Part shown: piece after piece, positions 16,864 to 25,601 of the stretch
Numbering within the stretch: position 1 is the first letter of the stretch
Layout: every line of letters begins with the position of its first letter
Source: Pseudidiomarina aestuarii
Lineage (GTDB): Bacteria; Pseudomonadota; Gammaproteobacteria; Enterobacterales; Alteromonadaceae
NCBI RefSeq assembly: GCF_003987355.1
Contig: NZ_PIPR01000001.1
Span: 1,178,001 to 1,242,000 of the forward strand
DNA length: 64,000 nucleotides
Direction: 5' to 3'
Translations under genes and position numbers: made by a program
The notes under the pieces: generated by a model
The model's input: the letters and a program-made list of their open reading frames with translations, nothing else
Told to the model about the DNA's origin: nothing
Database searches by the model: none

Positions 16864-18144
16864 ATGCAGGATAGTTCCAGCTTGGCTGCGGCTGCGCTGC
16901 GAGCTTCCGAAGCAGGCCATTATAGCGCGGCGGTAGATCTCTATCGCCGCGCTCTTTTTTGTGCTGCGGCAGCTGAGCGTCCAACGCTACTATTCAACCT
17001 CGCTACGATGCTGCGCATCACCGGCGACCTGACCGGAGCTGAACACTGCTTAGATGAAGTGCTTGAGCTGCGTCCGGACGACGCGGAAGCCTGGCTTCTG
17101 CGCAGCGGCCTGCGGCGCTGGTCGCTTGCTGACAACCACATGTCGGAGTTGCGGGCGGCGCTGGCTCGCACTGCTTCGGGTGCGGTGAAGGCACGGGTGC
17201 AACTGGGCTTTGCCCTTGCCAAAGAACTCGAAGATTGTGCGGTCGGCGCAGATGATTTGACGCTGCTCGCCGACAGCTTTGCTGTGCTGCGCGACGCCTG
17301 TGCATTAAGGCGCCAACACATTCAATACGATATCGCCGACGACATTGCCACTTTACGTAGCTTGCGCGACCGAGTGGCGCACGTTGCTCCTTCGATGACG
17401 GCAACAGCCACAACGTCTAGTGCGGCGCGGCCGATTTTTGTAGTGAGCTTGCCGCGCGCAGGCTCCACCTTGCTGGAACGCATGCTGGGCTGCGCGGAAG
17501 GCGTGCACTTGGCTGGTGAACTCAATCAGTTTCCCGCGGCACTGGGACAAGAGTTGAAGCGCGCTTTTATTGCCAAAAATGGCAGTTCGCGACCGCCACG
17601 CAAAGCCGAACTGGTCGGCTTAACAGATGAGTTGGATTCCGCGGCAATGGGTGCAGCTTACCGTGCCAACATACCATCGCTACCTGCGGAAACCCGTGCA
17701 TTTGTCGATAAGCTGCCGCTGAATTTACTCAATATCGAGCACATTCTGCGTGCCCTGCCCGACGCCCATATTGTCTATGTACGCCGGCAACGCGAAGACC
17801 ATTGCTACGCTATCCTGAAGCAGCTCTTCGCCCAAGCCTACCCATGGTCCTACTCGACAGACGAGTGCTGCGCCTACTACGATGCCGTTACCGACATGAT
17901 GCAGCCCTGGCTGAACGCCAAACTGCCGCGTTTGCATGTGGTCGATTACGAAGAGCTCGTCCAACAGCCTGAAACCACTTCCCGCGCGCTATTCGAAGCG
18001 CTCGGCCTCACCTGGACTCCAGCGGTACTTGAATTCCACCGCCGCAATAGCAGCGCCAGCACCACCGCCAGCGCCGCCCAAGTACGGCAACCACTCACCT
18101 CCCGCAGCATCGGCCTCGGCCAGCACTTCTTCACCACTGACTAG
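16864..18144 (+). CDS. TPR-containing PAPS-dependent sulfotransferase
   Basis: A protein of about 426 residues with TPR-like helices in residues 5-105 (GHYSAAVDLYRRAL, LDEVLELRPDDAEAWLL). A sulfotransferase domain follows, with the 5'-phosphosulfate loop SLPRAGSTLLERML near residues 195-208 and the 3'-phosphate region HIVYVRRQREDHCYAILKQL. It is predicted to transfer sulfate from PAPS to a peptide, sugar or small molecule. The ending (AAQVRQPLTSRSIGLGQHFF) matches the family's last conserved motif, but the protein stops almost at once after it, so the C-terminus is slightly short. A TTG three codons earlier is an alternative start overlapping the receptor stop. Its stop touches that of the convergent serine hydrolase. 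cysDNC and cysQ in this window would make PAPS and clear PAP. Confidence 0.88.
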   Translation: MQDSSSLAAAALRASEAGHYSAAVDLYRRALFCAAAAERPTLLFNLATMLRITGDLTGAEHCLDEVLELRPDDAEAWLLRSGLRRWSLADNHMSELRAALARTASGAVKARVQLGFALAKELEDCAVGADDLTLLADSFAVLRDACALRRQHIQYDIADDIATLRSLRDRVAHVAPSMTATATTSSAARPIFVVSLPRAGSTLLERMLGCAEGVHLAGELNQFPAALGQELKRAFIAKNGSSRPPRKAELVGLTDELDSAAMGAAYRANIPSLPAETRAFVDKLPLNLLNIEHILRALPDAHIVYVRRQREDHCYAILKQLFAQAYPWSYSTDECCAYYDAVTDMMQPWLNAKLPRLHVVDYEELVQQPETTSRALFEALGLTWTPAVLEFHRRNSSASTTASAAQVRQPLTSRSIGLGQHFFTTD

Positions 18145-19854
18145 CTACTGGCAGGCGGGGCTGATTTTATTGAGCTCGTTGACGGTTTTGGTGAAGCCGT
18201 ATTCGTCGTTGTCGCTCACGTAGTAGTACACCATGTCGTTGGGCAGTAGCACCACGCCAATACCACCAAAGCCTGACATGTAGGGTACCCAACTATTGTT
18301 GGGGCAACTGATGATACTGGATGCACCCAAGTCATAGGCCCAGAAACCATACCGATAACGACTGCTGGACGTACCGGTGGTGACACCGCCATTGCTGGTG
18401 GTCTGCATGGCATCGGCTAGCATGGTGGGATCGAGTACCTGCTGCGAATCGACTACACCGTCATCAATACTGGCAAAGCGTCCCAGTTTCAGGAAATCAT
18501 CGCTGAGCAAACTCAAGCCGAAGCCAGCCCACGGCATCGCCACGGTGTCGTAGCTGCGGCGGGTGCCATAGCTGAGCGGACTCAGCTCCAATGGCTGCCA
18601 CAAATCAGGAACTAGCAAGTCGTTGTAATAATCAGCAGTGCTGCCTTCTTGCTGCTGATAAAACGCTTGCATGCCAGCGCTCAGAATATAGGTATCGGAG
18701 CTGTGGTACACAAACAACGAACCGGGTGTCGACTTGCGCGGATAATCACAGGCATGACTGATTTTGTCGGCATGGGTAGCGGTTAAGAAGAAGTCATTGA
18801 CGGTTGCTGTAGAACCTTCATCGACCGAGTCACCAGAGGAGTCATAATTGCCGGTCACCATGCCAAGAGCATCGGCAAATGTGACGTCACTCCAGCGGCT
18901 AGTCGGACACTGGCTGACATAGTCACTGACAATCAAATCCTTCTGCGAACCACTGTAGCGATTCTCCAACGCCATCAACGTGTAGCCACCGACCACTGAT
19001 TTGGCGGTGGAATACGACGGCAACGCCATCACATCACAGAAGGGGTAATCACCCTGCCGCGTGGCACAAGCACCCTGATAATGCACACCAGCATAATAAA
19101 CACCATAGGCACTACGATGGCTGGCAGACTGATCACTCCCAATAGCACTGACACTCACGCCAGCACTGGGATAATCCGTTGCCAACGCACTGAGCGGCTT
19201 CACGGGGATGCGTGCTGCTTGTTCGGCCTCGTAGGCACTGATCACAGCACTTGCGAAACTGAGTGTTTGCGGGTCATAGTCGGCTGCGAGCTTGCCATGC
19301 AAGTTGTACTTGAAGTACTGACAGGTTTCCTGCGCAACTTGATACGCCACCTCGGAAATACTGCCATCGTTCTTAAACAAAAACGTCATGACACCATTGT
19401 GAATACAGTTGGCATTAACCTCCTGCAGCGCAAACGGCAGCGCCACGCGGCTGTAACCCTGATCACCCGTTTCTTGCCACACACGGCCAGGCGACAGAAT
19501 TAAATCCCAGGACGGATGCCCGGTCTGAATCAACTGCCGCTCCAACGGCAACAAATGGGTGCCATGCTGCACGAACTCATAGGCAAAACTCGGTAGAGTC
19601 TCTGGCGTCGTGTACGCACTCGCTAGGCTAGTGCCCTGCTCGCTGAGCGTGCCCGCCTCAATCGTCAGCGTCAATGTTCCACTAAACGTATTCTGTGGAT
19701 TCGCTGCCTCCGCAGGCACCGCATAATGCTGATAATTCACCAGCCCCACCTGCTGCGTCCCCAGCAACTGCGTTGCCGTCAGGGCCGTGCGCCCAGTATC
19801 ACCATCCCCACTTAACAGCAATATACCCGCGGCCATAAACAGCGAACTACCCAT
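18145..19854 (-). CDS. Beta-lactamase-fold serine hydrolase, exported
   Basis: A 569-residue protein with a weak N-terminal signal (MGSSLFMAAGILLLSG). The C-terminal half is a class-C beta-lactamase/DD-peptidase-like serine hydrolase: SxxK as S-T-A-K (Ser282 to Lys285, in ALPSYSTAKSVVGGY), a YxS motif in FVYHSSDTYIL (Tyr383), and a late GFGGIGVVLLP segment in the position of the KTG-like strand. Residues 1-250 form an additional domain that I do not recognise, probably beta-rich. Paired cysteines suggest disulfides and an extracytoplasmic location. Related proteins include esterases, peptidases and beta-lactam-tolerant hydrolases, so the substrate is unknown. A second copy once existed near 5 kb and survives as a scar. 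Confidence 0.78.
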   Translation of the reverse strand: MGSSLFMAAGILLLSGDGDTGRTALTATQLLGTQQVGLVNYQHYAVPAEAANPQNTFSGTLTLTIEAGTLSEQGTSLASAYTTPETLPSFAYEFVQHGTHLLPLERQLIQTGHPSWDLILSPGRVWQETGDQGYSRVALPFALQEVNANCIHNGVMTFLFKNDGSISEVAYQVAQETCQYFKYNLHGKLAADYDPQTLSFASAVISAYEAEQAARIPVKPLSALATDYPSAGVSVSAIGSDQSASHRSAYGVYYAGVHYQGACATRQGDYPFCDVMALPSYSTAKSVVGGYTLMALENRYSGSQKDLIVSDYVSQCPTSRWSDVTFADALGMVTGNYDSSGDSVDEGSTATVNDFFLTATHADKISHACDYPRKSTPGSLFVYHSSDTYILSAGMQAFYQQQEGSTADYYNDLLVPDLWQPLELSPLSYGTRRSYDTVAMPWAGFGLSLLSDDFLKLGRFASIDDGVVDSQQVLDPTMLADAMQTTSNGGVTTGTSSSRYRYGFWAYDLGASSIISCPNNSWVPYMSGFGGIGVVLLPNDMVYYYVSDNDEYGFTKTVNELNKISPACQ

Positions 19855-20009
19855 GTGCTTTATACCTGCATCCTGTTCAAAAAATATGCAGGATTACCAT
19901 GCCACCCACTCTGGCTCCACCATAGAGCCAGTTCCTACCAATCGATAGAACCAACCGCTGGGCTGGGCATGCGCGGATATTCACAGGCGATATGGAGCGC
20001 TCAAATCCC

Positions 20010-20281
20010 ATCATGGAGATTAGTACGTATGTTGGAGAACCCTTCGGAAAAATGTGTACATACGCATCAAATATGAGAAAAACGGGGGGTACTGTTGAAG
20101 CATATCTGCTGCAGGTTTTTCCATATCTGCGGCAGCTGAACCAAAACTTCTCAAGCCCCTCTGAATACACGCACGACCGGTATACAGTTAATAGTAAACA
20201 GTTACTCGCTACTGGCTATTAGCTAGTGGTTATTCGCTTTTCGCTAGTAACTAGTAGCCAATAGCTAATAGCGAGTGGCTA
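20010..20281. repeat. Dispersed composite repeat, copy C, with hairpin and TAG-rich tract
   Basis: This copy fills much of the 424-base gap between the serine hydrolase and the XRE gene. The first module (20010-20142) aligns with copy B: TTAGTACGTATGTTGGAGAA, GCATCAAATATGA, ACGGGGGG, and the hairpin arms CTGCTGCAG (20106-20114) and CTGCGGCAG (20127-20135). The outermost stem pair is C-G here and A-T in copy B, so both strands changed together. The second module (about 20195-20281) is a long imperfect inverted repeat around TTTTC, made of GCTATTAGCTAGTGG and CTAGTAGCCAATAGC units. It ends in the TAG stop of the minus-strand XRE gene, as copy B ends in the gabT stop. Confidence 0.8.
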
Positions 20282-20650
20282 GAGATATGGAGCCATGACT
20301 TTGAGGAAAGCGTCGCGGCGAGCGCGGCGTTCGCGGGCACTGGGTGGATTTTTCAGCTGGGCGTTCACCAGCTCAACGAATGGACGCGACAGTTCCAGCC
20401 GATACAGCACCACAAATAGACAATGGGTACTCACCGAGTGACCGCGTTCGAGGCGCGATATGGTGGCGCGACTTGAGTTTGCAAGAAAGGCCAGATCATC
20501 TTGCGTGGCAACATGGCGCCGCTCCAGCCGAATCAGTTCGCCTAGCTTGCGCGCCAGCTCCTCTGCTTCGTCGGCAAATAGCGTATTGTTTTCGAAATCG
20601 TAGTATTCATCTTCAAAGCCAATCATCGCGCATCCGTCCAACCAAAACAT
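20279..20650 (-). CDS. XRE-family helix-turn-helix regulator
   Basis: A small (about 123 residues) DNA-binding protein. The HTH lies mid-protein (ATQDDLAFLANSSRATISRL, then ERGHSVSTHCLFVVLYRLEL), followed by a basic C-terminal tail (RERRARRDAFLKV). An open frame extends to 20824, but that would run antisense into the zinc-ribbon gene. The ATG used has GGAG nine bases upstream, and another ATG eight codons later is also possible. No toxin partner or target operon is apparent. Its stop codon coincides with the end of the TAG-rich tract of repeat copy C. Function beyond DNA binding cannot be assigned. Confidence 0.72.
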   Translation of the reverse strand: MFWLDGCAMIGFEDEYYDFENNTLFADEAEELARKLGELIRLERRHVATQDDLAFLANSSRATISRLERGHSVSTHCLFVVLYRLELSRPFVELVNAQLKNPPSARERRARRDAFLKVMAPYL

Positions 20651-20773
20651 AAAGCCTAGCTCCACAGCTCCAGCCTGTCTGTAAGCCACAGGCTTAAATC
20701 TCCGTGCGCGGAGTCGGAACTTCGCAAAAGCGCTGAGGTCTAGGTTATATCTTTCTATGTATGAGGTCGCGCT

Positions 20774-21031
20774 ATGAAATGCCCAGTATGCCCAGAAGAA
20801 AAGCTGATGATGACGGATCGTCAAGGCATCGAGATTGACTATTGTCCAAGTTGTCGTGGAGTGTGGCTCGACCGCGGCGAGCTCGACAAAATTATCGAGC
20901 GTTCAGCAGCGCCAGCAGCACCGCAACCTCAACAACAGCCACAGCACGGTCATCACCCGGGCTACAACCAAGGCTATGGCCATAAAAAGTACAAGAAAAA
21001 GAGCCTACTCGGTGAAATCTTCGATTTCTAA
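20774..21031 (+). CDS. TFIIB-type zinc-ribbon protein
   Basis: An 85-residue protein with one zinc ribbon of the zf-TFIIB type: KCPVCPEEKLMM, then IDYCPSCRGVWLDRGELDKI, with four cysteines. A low-complexity linker rich in Gln, Pro, His and Gly (residues about 45-70) and a basic-aromatic tail (YGHKKYKKKSLLGEIFDF) follow. This small family is widespread in Proteobacteria and has no settled function; nucleic-acid or metal binding is the usual guess. It stands alone between the divergent XRE gene and the convergent histidine kinase gene. Confidence 0.85.
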   Translation: MKCPVCPEEKLMMTDRQGIEIDYCPSCRGVWLDRGELDKIIERSAAPAAPQPQQQPQHGHHPGYNQGYGHKKYKKKSLLGEIFDF

Positions 21032-21036
21032 GTAAA

Positions 21037-21052
21037 GCGCCCGCTAGGGCGC
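21037..21052 (-). terminator. Short GC hairpin at the histidine kinase stop
   Basis: GCGCCC-GCTA-GGGCGC forms a 6-bp stem with a tetraloop between two convergent genes and includes the kinase stop codon. Read on the minus strand it is followed by TTTACTT, a weak T-tract. A terminator is possible but unproven. Confidence 0.4.
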
Positions 21053-23365
21053 GAGCAGGACTTCGCGGACTTTGCTAGCTAGCTCTTGGCGCCGATAGGG
21101 CTTGCTCAACAGATGGACGCCGGCATCTAAGCGGCCGTGATGAACGATGGCATTTTCGGTGTAGCCGGAGGTAAAGAGTATCTTCATATCTGGGTACAAA
21201 CGTTGCGCTTCAGCAGCGAGTTGCGGACCATTCATACCGCCTGGCATCACCACATCGGTGAAGAGCAAATCGAAGCGCTCTTGTTCAAGCATCGACAAAG
21301 CCTCTTGGCCCGAGCTCGCTGCTTCAATGTCATAGCCCAAAGCCGCCAGCTGTATGATGACATGTTGACGTACTAAGGCGTCGTCTTCGACAATTAAAAT
21401 GCGCTCACGCCCGCCCTCTGGCTCAGCCGCAGCAGCAGGTGCAACCACCTCATCCGCAGCAGCAACCGCACGCGGCAAATACAGCTTAATAGTGGTGCCG
21501 TGTTGGAGTTCTGAATAGATTTTGATGTGCCCATTAGACTGCTTCACATAGCCGTACACCATACTAAGGCCAAGCCCGCTGCCTTTGCCGCGATCTTTGG
21601 TCGTGAAGAATGGCTCAAAGGCATGCTGGATCACCTCTGGTGTCATCCCCGTGCCGGTATCCGACACCGACACCAGCACATAATCGCCCGCGACCACGTC
21701 ACCATGGGCACTGCTGTAATCTTCGTCCAGTTTTACGTTGCGACTTTCAATCGTGAGTTTACCGCTGGCCGGTGCGCCACCTTCGGACATCGCGTCACGC
21801 GCGTTGATCGATAGATTCAAAATCGCCGATTCAAATTGCGCGGGGTCAATATCCGCCAACCACAACGATGACTCGGTCAGCAATGCTACTTCAACGCCTT
21901 CGGCTACCGTGCGCTTGAGCAGCGGTAACATGCCGTGCAGTAACTCGTTCAATTGTGTCGGTTTTGGCTCCAACGGTTGTCGCCGCGCAAACGCCAACAA
22001 ACGGTTGGTGAGCTCTGCACCGCGCTCCGACGCGCTGACTGTCATGTCTGCAAGTGGCTTTAAGGCGTGGTCGTTAGGTAACTGTTCGGAAATCAGTTCC
22101 GCATTCCCGAGAATTACCGTCAGTAAGTTATTAAAGTCATGTGCGATACCGCCGGTGAGCTGACCGACGGCTTCCATTTTCTGCGACTGATACAAGCGCT
22201 CGTCGAGTTCGCGTCGTTCGGTGACATCCAAGATACTGCCAATCAGTCGCACCGCATTGCCTTTTGCATCGCGCGCGATGTAACAACGGTCATTCACGAA
22301 AGCCACCGAGCCATCGGCACGCACAAATCGGTAATCATGATTCCAGTGCGAACAGTTTTTGTCGTGCATGGCGGCGTAGTACCCTTCCACCACCTGTTCG
22401 CGATCCTCGGCAAAAATATGCTGCACCCAGGATTCATCGGGATCGTCACCCTCATCACGGCGTGGATGCCCGAAGCGCTCGGTGTATGCCTCACTCCACC
22501 ACAATACATTTGCCGCGACATCCCAATCCCAAATCACATCATTGGTGGCGCGAGTCACTAAGTCGAATCGTTCTTTCGCTCGCTTCAGCGTCTGCTCTGC
22601 GCGTCGCTCTGCAGACACATCGCGGAAATACACTGCCAGGCCTTCGGGGCTCGGATAGGCATCAATCTGCACCCAAAAATCGAGCGGCACGAAGTAATCA
22701 GTAAAGCGCACTGTTTCACCACTCTCGACAGCTCGCCGATAAGACGTTTCAAATTCAGAGCCCACCGCTTCAGGAAACTCATCCCACATGGAGCAGCCGA
22801 TCAAATCATCAGCTTCGCGCATCAACAGCTTCTCAGCTTGCGAGTTTACAAAGGTAAAATTCCAGTCTTCGTCGAGCATAATAAAGGCATCACTCATACT
22901 CTCGAGCGTATGCCGTAATTGCACGCTGACGGACTCAGCTTGGTCAAACGCCAACATCTGCGCAGTGACGTCTTTTGGGGAATGTAAAATATAGGCAACC
23001 TGACCCTGCGAATCGAATACAGGTGAATTGGTGACCTGCCAGTACCTCTCAACAAAGCCGCCCCCTTCCGACTGGGGCCGTTCAATAGGATAACGCACAG
23101 CATTCATGGTGTCGGGCTGGCCGGTGCGCACCACTTTGTTCAGTGACTCGGCGATGGTTTGGGTGCCGAGCTGGCTGGTTGCATCATCTGGATCCGCTGG
23201 GTAGGCTTCAAACAGCAAGCGCCCAATCAAGTCCTCGCGCTCACGCATAGTGGCTTTGAGAAAACTATTACTGGCCGCCACAATACGGAACTCACGTGGC
23301 TCCAGAATCAATAACAACGTGGGCGTTTGGAGGAATAACTGTTCGTAATCTAATGGCTCACTCAT
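21044..23365 (-). CDS. Multi-PAS hybrid sensor histidine kinase
   Basis: A 773-residue soluble hybrid kinase with no transmembrane segment. It has three PAS-type sensor domains in roughly the first 385 residues (for example IVAASNSFLKATMREREDLI and FTFVNSQAEKLL; the third ends RLIGSILDVTERREL). A HisKA domain follows with the phospho-accepting histidine in LTGGIAHDFNNLLTVILGN (His409). The HATPase domain has the N-box SINARDAM, G1 DTGTGM and G2 GKGSGLGLSMVYG. A C-terminal receiver has its phospho-Asp in LFTDVVMPGGMNG (about Asp704). The ATG start overlaps the stop of the REC-EAL gene (ATGA), so both are made from one mRNA. The pair plausibly forms a phosphorelay that tunes c-di-GMP degradation; the signal is unknown. 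Confidence 0.93.
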   Translation of the reverse strand: MSEPLDYEQLFLQTPTLLLILEPREFRIVAASNSFLKATMREREDLIGRLLFEAYPADPDDATSQLGTQTIAESLNKVVRTGQPDTMNAVRYPIERPQSEGGGFVERYWQVTNSPVFDSQGQVAYILHSPKDVTAQMLAFDQAESVSVQLRHTLESMSDAFIMLDEDWNFTFVNSQAEKLLMREADDLIGCSMWDEFPEAVGSEFETSYRRAVESGETVRFTDYFVPLDFWVQIDAYPSPEGLAVYFRDVSAERRAEQTLKRAKERFDLVTRATNDVIWDWDVAANVLWWSEAYTERFGHPRRDEGDDPDESWVQHIFAEDREQVVEGYYAAMHDKNCSHWNHDYRFVRADGSVAFVNDRCYIARDAKGNAVRLIGSILDVTERRELDERLYQSQKMEAVGQLTGGIAHDFNNLLTVILGNAELISEQLPNDHALKPLADMTVSASERGAELTNRLLAFARRQPLEPKPTQLNELLHGMLPLLKRTVAEGVEVALLTESSLWLADIDPAQFESAILNLSINARDAMSEGGAPASGKLTIESRNVKLDEDYSSAHGDVVAGDYVLVSVSDTGTGMTPEVIQHAFEPFFTTKDRGKGSGLGLSMVYGYVKQSNGHIKIYSELQHGTTIKLYLPRAVAAADEVVAPAAAAEPEGGRERILIVEDDALVRQHVIIQLAALGYDIEAASSGQEALSMLEQERFDLLFTDVVMPGGMNGPQLAAEAQRLYPDMKILFTSGYTENAIVHHGRLDAGVHLLSKPYRRQELASKVREVLLAP

Positions 23366-24561
23366 GACACCCGCTCCGGCACCTCGGGACGGTAGTTCGC
23401 GAGCCACATCAACAGCGTATCGCCAGCCATCGGGTGGCCAATATAGAAGCCTTGCGCATGCTCACAACCCGCCAACGCCAAATACGACAAGCTTTCCTCA
23501 TTCTCGACGCCTTCCGCGGTGGTGGTCAGTTTCAATGCCTTGGCTAAGGCAATGAGTGCCGCCGCAATTTTGCGCGACTCCTCGGAGCGCGCCAGCGGAA
23601 TAATAAAGTTCTTATCCAGCTTGAGTTCAGAAAAAGGTTGTCGTACCAACTGCTCTAGCGACGAATACCCCACACCGAAGTCATCAATCGCCACGCCATA
23701 GCCTTTTACGCGCAGTTGGGTCAGCAACTCAAGCGCCATCGACGGATTCTCCGCAGCACTGGTTTCAGTTACTTCCAACTTGATACGCTGTGACTCCAAC
23801 CCACACTGAGAACAGAGCTTGTGAATGGTCTGCGGATAATTGGTCTCTGCAAGAATACTCGGCGAGGTATTCAATGCCAATGTGAGTCGACTCTCGCGAA
23901 AATGCTCGGCAAACCAACAAATGGCCTGCGAGAACACCTGCTGAGTGAGTTGGTGAATTTGTCCGGTGCGTTCAGCGAGCGGAATAAAACGGTCAGGCGA
24001 AATAAGCTCATGCTCAGGACTGATAATACGCACCAACGCCTCAAAGCCGGTCACGCGCCGGGTATGACAGGATATTTGCGGCTGATAAAACACCACTAAC
24101 CGCTTTTGGTCGAGCGCTTGTTGGAGCTCTTCACTAGTAAGTTCTGCAGTTCTCGGAGCGCTCGCAGCGCTATTGGTATGGTCAATGTAGTCTTTGAGCA
24201 GTGCTTTCAGCGCGCTCATACGGAAGGGCTTGGGGAGCACACCCGCCACTTTAAGGCCACTTTCTGCAGCAGCCGTCTGTGCTGACTTCAGTACCTTCTC
24301 GCCGAGCCCGCTCACAATAATCAGGGTTGCATCACATTGTTCGAGCACCAGCTGTCGCATCACTTCAACGCCGTCGACACCTGGCATTGCTAGATCAAGA
24401 ATGAGGTGCGTCGGCTCAAACTCATGCAAACAAGCAAAAAATTCCTTCGCATCGGTACAAGAACGTGCCTCAAAACCCGCAATTTTCGCCATTTCACGAA
24501 TAGTACTACTGACCTCAAAATCGTCATCGAGTACCAACAATCGCCCCTGCAAATCTCCCAT
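23362..24561 (-). CDS. REC-EAL response regulator (c-di-GMP phosphodiesterase)
   Basis: A 399-residue response regulator. An N-terminal receiver domain has acidic pocket LVLDDDFE, phospho-Asp in LILDLAMPGVDG and lysine in LPKPFR. It is joined to an EAL phosphodiesterase domain from about residue 145 with the catalytic set intact: FEALVRI, LNTSPSIL, LEVTETSA, AIDDFGVGYSSL, ELKLDKNF, AEGVENEE and QGFYIGHPM. The output is most likely cleavage of cyclic di-GMP under control of phosphorylation. The kinase that overlaps its 3' end is the obvious partner. It is divergent from cysD across a 161-base gap. Lowering c-di-GMP usually favours motility over matrix production, which is relevant beside a large polysaccharide locus, but that link is inferred. 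Confidence 0.93.
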   Translation of the reverse strand: MGDLQGRLLVLDDDFEVSSTIREMAKIAGFEARSCTDAKEFFACLHEFEPTHLILDLAMPGVDGVEVMRQLVLEQCDATLIIVSGLGEKVLKSAQTAAAESGLKVAGVLPKPFRMSALKALLKDYIDHTNSAASAPRTAELTSEELQQALDQKRLVVFYQPQISCHTRRVTGFEALVRIISPEHELISPDRFIPLAERTGQIHQLTQQVFSQAICWFAEHFRESRLTLALNTSPSILAETNYPQTIHKLCSQCGLESQRIKLEVTETSAAENPSMALELLTQLRVKGYGVAIDDFGVGYSSLEQLVRQPFSELKLDKNFIIPLARSEESRKIAAALIALAKALKLTTTAEGVENEESLSYLALAGCEHAQGFYIGHPMAGDTLLMWLANYRPEVPERVS

Positions 24562-24661
24562 GACGGTTTGCCACCTGTGGTTAAAGGTTGTACAAATGTT
24601 TACCTCAAGTTACCACAAATTGGCTATTTGACAATCATTTAAGGAACCCTCAGCGGGGTGC

Positions 24662-24690
24662 TAGACCGCGCGCGGTGCAGGCGGTACACT
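24662..24690 (+). promoter_or_regulatory. Candidate promoter of cysD-cysNC
   Basis: TAGACC, 17 bases, then TACACT: a moderate sigma-70-like pair 32 bases before the cysD start. A TTGACA further upstream has no matching -10. Confidence 0.4.
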
Positions 24691-24722
24691 CTTACGCAGA
24701 AGAAGAACAATAAGAGAGCTAC

Positions 24723-25601
24723 ATGCTGACGCATCTACAGCAGTTGGAAGCTGAATCCATTCATATATTTCGAGAAGTGGCGGCTGAGTTTCAGAAGCCG
24801 GTGCTGATGTACTCCATTGGCAAGGATTCCAGCGTGCTGCTACACCTCGCCAAAAAGGCGTTTGCACCCGGCAAACTGCCGTTTCCGCTGTTGCATATCG
24901 ACACCCTGTGGAAGTTTCAGGAAATGTATGCGTTTCGCGACGCCATTGCCCAGCAGCATCAGCTATTGATTCATACCCATCCCGATAAGCTGAGTCCGTT
25001 TGAGCACAGCAGTGCTGTGTATACCGACGTAATGAAAACCCAAGCACTCAAACAAGCACTCAAGGAGCATCAGTTCGATGCGGCCTTTGGCGGTGCGCGG
25101 CGGGACGAGGAAAAGTCACGCGCCAAAGAGCGGGTGTTTTCGTTTCGCGATCAGCAACAGCGCTGGGATCCCAAGAATCAGCGGCCTGAACTATGGAATT
25201 TGTATAACAGTAAGGTGCATAAAGGCGAGAGTATTCGAGTATTTCCGCTCAGCAATTGGACTGAGCTCGATATCTGGCAATACATCGAACAAGAACAGAT
25301 CGCCATACCGCCATTGTACTTTGCCAAAGAGCGTCAGGTGATCTGGCGCAACAATATGTGGATTGCGGTTGATGATGAGCGGCTGCCACTCGCGCCCGAC
25401 GAACAGCCTCAACTGAAACAAGTACGTTTTCGCACGCTGGGCTGCTATCCGCTGAGTGGCGCCGTGGAAAGTAATGCCACCACGCTGCAAGACATCATCC
25501 GCGAAACTCAGCAAGCCACACACAGCGAACGCCAAGGCCGGGCCATTGACCACGACGCCGCCAGCTCCATGGAACGCAAAAAAATGGACGGGTATTTCTG
25601 A
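24723..25601 (+). CDS. cysD: Sulfate adenylyltransferase subunit 2
   Basis: CysD is the catalytic ATP-pyrophosphatase subunit of ATP sulfurylase, which forms adenylyl sulfate from ATP and sulfate with help from the CysN GTPase. The 292-residue length fits. The PP-loop is [14 protein letters not shown] near residues 31-44; [27 protein letters not shown] and the C-terminal RKKMDGYF are family hallmarks. The stop overlaps the cysNC start (TGATG), so translation is coupled. No cysH or cysJI is present in the window, so the local product is PAPS, usable for reduction or for sulfation. Confidence 0.96.
   Translation: MLTHLQQLEAESIHIFREVAAEFQKPVLMYSIGKDSSVLLHLAKKAFAPGKLPFPLLHIDTLWKFQEMYAFRDAIAQQHQLLIHTHPDKLSPFEHSSAVYTDVMKTQALKQALKEHQFDAAFGGARRDEEKSRAKERVFSFRDQQQRWDPKNQRPELWNLYNSKVHKGESIRVFPLSNWTELDIWQYIEQEQIAIPPLYFAKERQVIWRNNMWIAVDDERLPLAPDEQPQLKQVRFRTLGCYPLSGAVESNATTLQDIIRETQQATHSERQGRAIDHDAASSMERKKMDGYF

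Noticed and set aside
16925-16940. GGCGGTAG followed by ATCT inside the sulfotransferase gene
   Set aside because: It lies in coding sequence, and the positions after TAG do not fit the ops pattern (NNT).
19877-20170. Minus-strand frame of 97 codons over repeat copy C
   Set aside because: It is not preserved in copies A and B of the repeat, and the conserved feature there is a covarying hairpin, which argues for structure rather than protein.
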